From Amylibacter sp. (GTDB taxonomy: Bacteria > Pseudomonadota > Alphaproteobacteria > Rhodobacterales > Rhodobacteraceae): DNA of 16,092 nt. The DNA lies in assembly GCA_027083485.1 (NCBI GenBank), contig JALWOO010000635.1, positions 1 to 16,092 on the forward strand, given 5' to 3'. Made by a program: the position numbers and the translations under genes. The notes under the pieces are model-generated. The model worked only from the letters and a program-made list of their open reading frames with translations. It ran no database searches and was not told the DNA's origin. Below are positions 14,602 through 16,092 of this stretch, in pieces (within the stretch, counting starts at the first letter, position 1; the number at the start of each line of letters is the position of its first letter).

Positions 14602-15553
14602 CATGCGCCCCTTTGATCCGGTGGCAGGCCGCAAAGCCCTGCGGGGTCAGGAGATTTTCCGGCACCACCTGCGCACAACGGGGCATTTCCACCGGACAAC
14701 GGCCCGAAAACCGGCAGCCCTTTGGCAGATCGAACAGCCCGGGCACACTGCCCGCAATGGTGGGCAAATGCCGGCGCGCGCCCGCAGCCTGCTCAATGCG
14801 CGGGCGCGCGCCCAGCAGGCCTTGGGTATAGGGGTGAAGCGGATTGGCCAGAACCGCAGCGGTCGGGCCGCGTTCGACAATATCACCGCCATACATCACC
14901 AGAATATCCTTGGTGGCACGGGCCACCGCGCCCAGATCGTGGCTTATCAACAGCAGCGCCATATTGCGTTGCTGCGACAGGCGCACCAGCAAATCGGTAA
15001 TGCGCAGCGAGACATTGGCATCCAGCGCGGTTGTCGGCTCATCGGCAATCAGAAGTTCCGGGTCACAGGCCAGCGCCAGCGCGATCAGCACCCGTTGACG
15101 TTGCCCGCCCGAGAGCTGATGCGGGTATTGGCGCAAACGTGTTTCAGGATCGCGAATGCCGGTCTCAGCAAACAGCGCCAGCGCGCGGTTTTCGGCCTCT
15201 TTGCGCGACAGGCCCAGATGCACGCGCATGGGTTCCATGACTGTGTCGCCGATCCGGCGCAGCGGGTTTAGCGCGGCCATGGGTTCCTGGAAAATCATCG
15301 ACATGGTCCGCGCCCGGTGCGGACGCCACAGGGATTCATCGCGCGGGGGCATAGCGGTGCCCTTCAGGGTGATTTCCCCCGAAACATCAAGCGCATCCGG
15401 CACCATGCCCATCAACGACAAGGCCAGCATGGATTTGCCGCAGCCCGATTCCCCGACCACGCCCAGCCGGTCCCCCGCCTGAATGGACAGGCTTGCCTTG
15501 CGCACGGCGCTGGCTGCGCCAAGGGTCACCGACAGGTTTCGCACGTCAATCAT
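14591..15553 (-). CDS. ABC transporter ATP-binding protein (OppD/DppD-like)
   Basis: The 320-residue ATPase has Walker A GESGCGKS at 34-41, the Q-loop at 88-90 (IFQEP), the signature LSGGQRQR at 147-154, Walker B LLIADEPTTALD at 167-178 and the switch histidine at 205. The C-terminal oligo_HPY region carries Cys280, Cys286, Cys293 and Cys310. This spacing resembles the cysteine set that binds an iron-sulfur cluster in some OppD/DppD proteins. It belongs to the peptide/nickel/opine importer family, and the substrate cannot be told from the ATPase. It starts one base after the permease stop (TAGGATG) with an AAGGGAG site 7 bases upstream. The binding protein and first permease would be expected beyond the window edge. 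Confidence 0.95.
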   Translation of the reverse strand: MIDVRNLSVTLGAASAVRKASLSIQAGDRLGVVGESGCGKSMLALSLMGMVPDALDVSGEITLKGTAMPPRDESLWRPHRARTMSMIFQEPMAALNPLRRIGDTVMEPMRVHLGLSRKEAENRALALFAETGIRDPETRLRQYPHQLSGGQRQRVLIALALACDPELLIADEPTTALDANVSLRITDLLVRLSQQRNMALLLISHDLGAVARATKDILVMYGGDIVERGPTAAVLANPLHPYTQGLLGARPRIEQAAGARRHLPTIAGSVPGLFDLPKGCRFSGRCPVEMPRCAQVVPENLLTPQGFAACHRIKGAHDDG

Positions 15554-15554
15554 C

Positions 15555-16092
15555 CTATCGCTCCCTTGACAGGCGCGGGTCGGTCACATCGCGCAACCCG
15601 TCGCCCAACAGACCAAACCCAAGCACCGCAACAACGATGCTCAGCCCCGGATAAATCGCCAGTTGCGGGGCCAGATACATCAGGGTCTGGGCCTCTGACA
15701 GCATCCGCCCCCAACTGGGGGATGGCGGCTGTGCGCCAAGGCCAAGATAGGACAATGCAGCCTCGATCAGAATTGCCAGCGCAAATTCAATGGTGGCCTG
15801 CACGATGATCGGCGCGGCAATATTGGGCAGGATGTGATCGCGCGAAATCGCGAATTTGCCCAGCCCTGCCGCGCGGGCTGCAAACACATATTCCCGCGTC
15901 CAGATCTGGTTGGCAGAGGCCCGCGCCACACGGGCGAAAATCGGGATATTGATAAAGGCAATCGCCACCACCACATTGGGCAGGCTCGGCCCAAAGGCCG
16001 CCGCCAGCATGATTGCAAACAACAAGGCCGGAAAGGCAAAGCTGAGGTCGGACAGACGCATTACGATGTCTTCGACCCAGCCACCATAGGCG
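15555..16092 (-). CDS. ABC transporter permease (OppC/DppC-like), C-terminal part
   Basis: About 178 residues are present, and the frame runs open through the window edge, so the 5' part is missing. The ATG at 16061 is internal: the residues before it (WVEDIV) join MRLSDLSFAFPALLFA, the usual EDxxMRxxDxxxAFPxLLxA motif of this family. The EAA loop reads EYVFAARAAGLGKFAISRDHILPN and contacts the ATPases. Hydrophobic segments and the common GLSIVVAVLGFGLLGDGLRDVTDPR ending follow. The complete protein would be expected to be near 290 residues. Its partner permease and solute-binding protein are presumably encoded just upstream, outside the window. It is the first visible gene of the minus-strand operon. 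Confidence 0.93.
   Translation of the reverse strand, partial: AYGGWVEDIVMRLSDLSFAFPALLFAIMLAAAFGPSLPNVVVAIAFINIPIFARVARASANQIWTREYVFAARAAGLGKFAISRDHILPNIAAPIIVQATIEFALAILIEAALSYLGLGAQPPSPSWGRMLSEAQTLMYLAPQLAIYPGLSIVVAVLGFGLLGDGLRDVTDPRLSRER

Noticed and set aside
1-16092. CRISPR array, tRNA/rRNA genes, insertion sequences, phage or toxin-antitoxin genes
   Set aside because: No evenly spaced direct repeats, cloverleaf sequences, transposase or integrase motifs were recognised by eye; the gaps between genes are too short to hide most of these.

Overview
The window looks like a chromosomal stretch from a marine-type alphaproteobacterium of the order Rhodobacterales (roseobacter group). The evidence is the moderately high GC coding style, the gene order trpG-trpD-trpC-moaC-(x)-moeA, a degenerate YibQ-type 'divergent polysaccharide deacetylase', the valine-catabolism cluster, and intergenic repeats of a type I associate with this order. 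No rRNA, tRNA, CRISPR array, transposase or phage gene was recognised. Almost all of the sequence is protein-coding, and both ends cut through ABC transporter permease genes.

Layout. (1) 1-2056, plus strand: the C-terminal part of a 2-aminoethylphosphonate-type ABC permease, a 37-bp spacer holding a LacI-like palindrome, and a group II PLP-dependent amino acid decarboxylase. (2) 2039-3718, minus strand: a membrane-anchored, proline/glutamine-rich YibQ-type protein that overlaps the decarboxylase tail to tail. (3) 3719-3856: a divergent control region with two small palindromes. (4) 3857-8851, plus strand: a tightly coupled operon, trpG-trpD-trpC (tryptophan), moaC and moeA (molybdenum cofactor), with a GIY-YIG/DUF4357 nuclease-like gene fitted between moaC and moeA, ending at a good stem-loop terminator. 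(5) 8852-9077: non-coding, dominated by a 93-bp near-perfect palindrome made of two opposed repeat units. (6) 9078-12134, plus strand: acyl-CoA dehydrogenase, 3-hydroxyisobutyryl-CoA hydrolase and 3-hydroxyisobutyrate dehydrogenase, three steps of valine breakdown. (7) 12135-12244: a second repeat related to the first, lying between convergent operons. (8) 16092-12245, minus strand: a peptide/nickel-family ABC importer (permease end, OppD-like and OppF-like ATPases) followed by a GpdQ/CpdA-like phosphodiesterase and an HCxxGKDRT phosphatase, all with overlaps or very short gaps.

How the genes work together. The trp genes cover the anthranilate amidotransferase subunit and the next steps to indole-3-glycerol phosphate; trpE, trpF and trpB/A are not here. 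The mmsB cluster turns isobutyryl-CoA into methylmalonate semialdehyde; mmsA is not in the window. The last operon suggests, by context only, uptake of a phosphorylated compound and its stepwise dephosphorylation inside the cell.

Most of the window is ordinary metabolism. The points most worth a second look are the nuclease-like gene inserted into a cofactor operon, the transporter-phosphodiesterase-phosphatase operon, and the two related hairpin repeats with the shared core ATATTT-N3-GAAAATGGAA.
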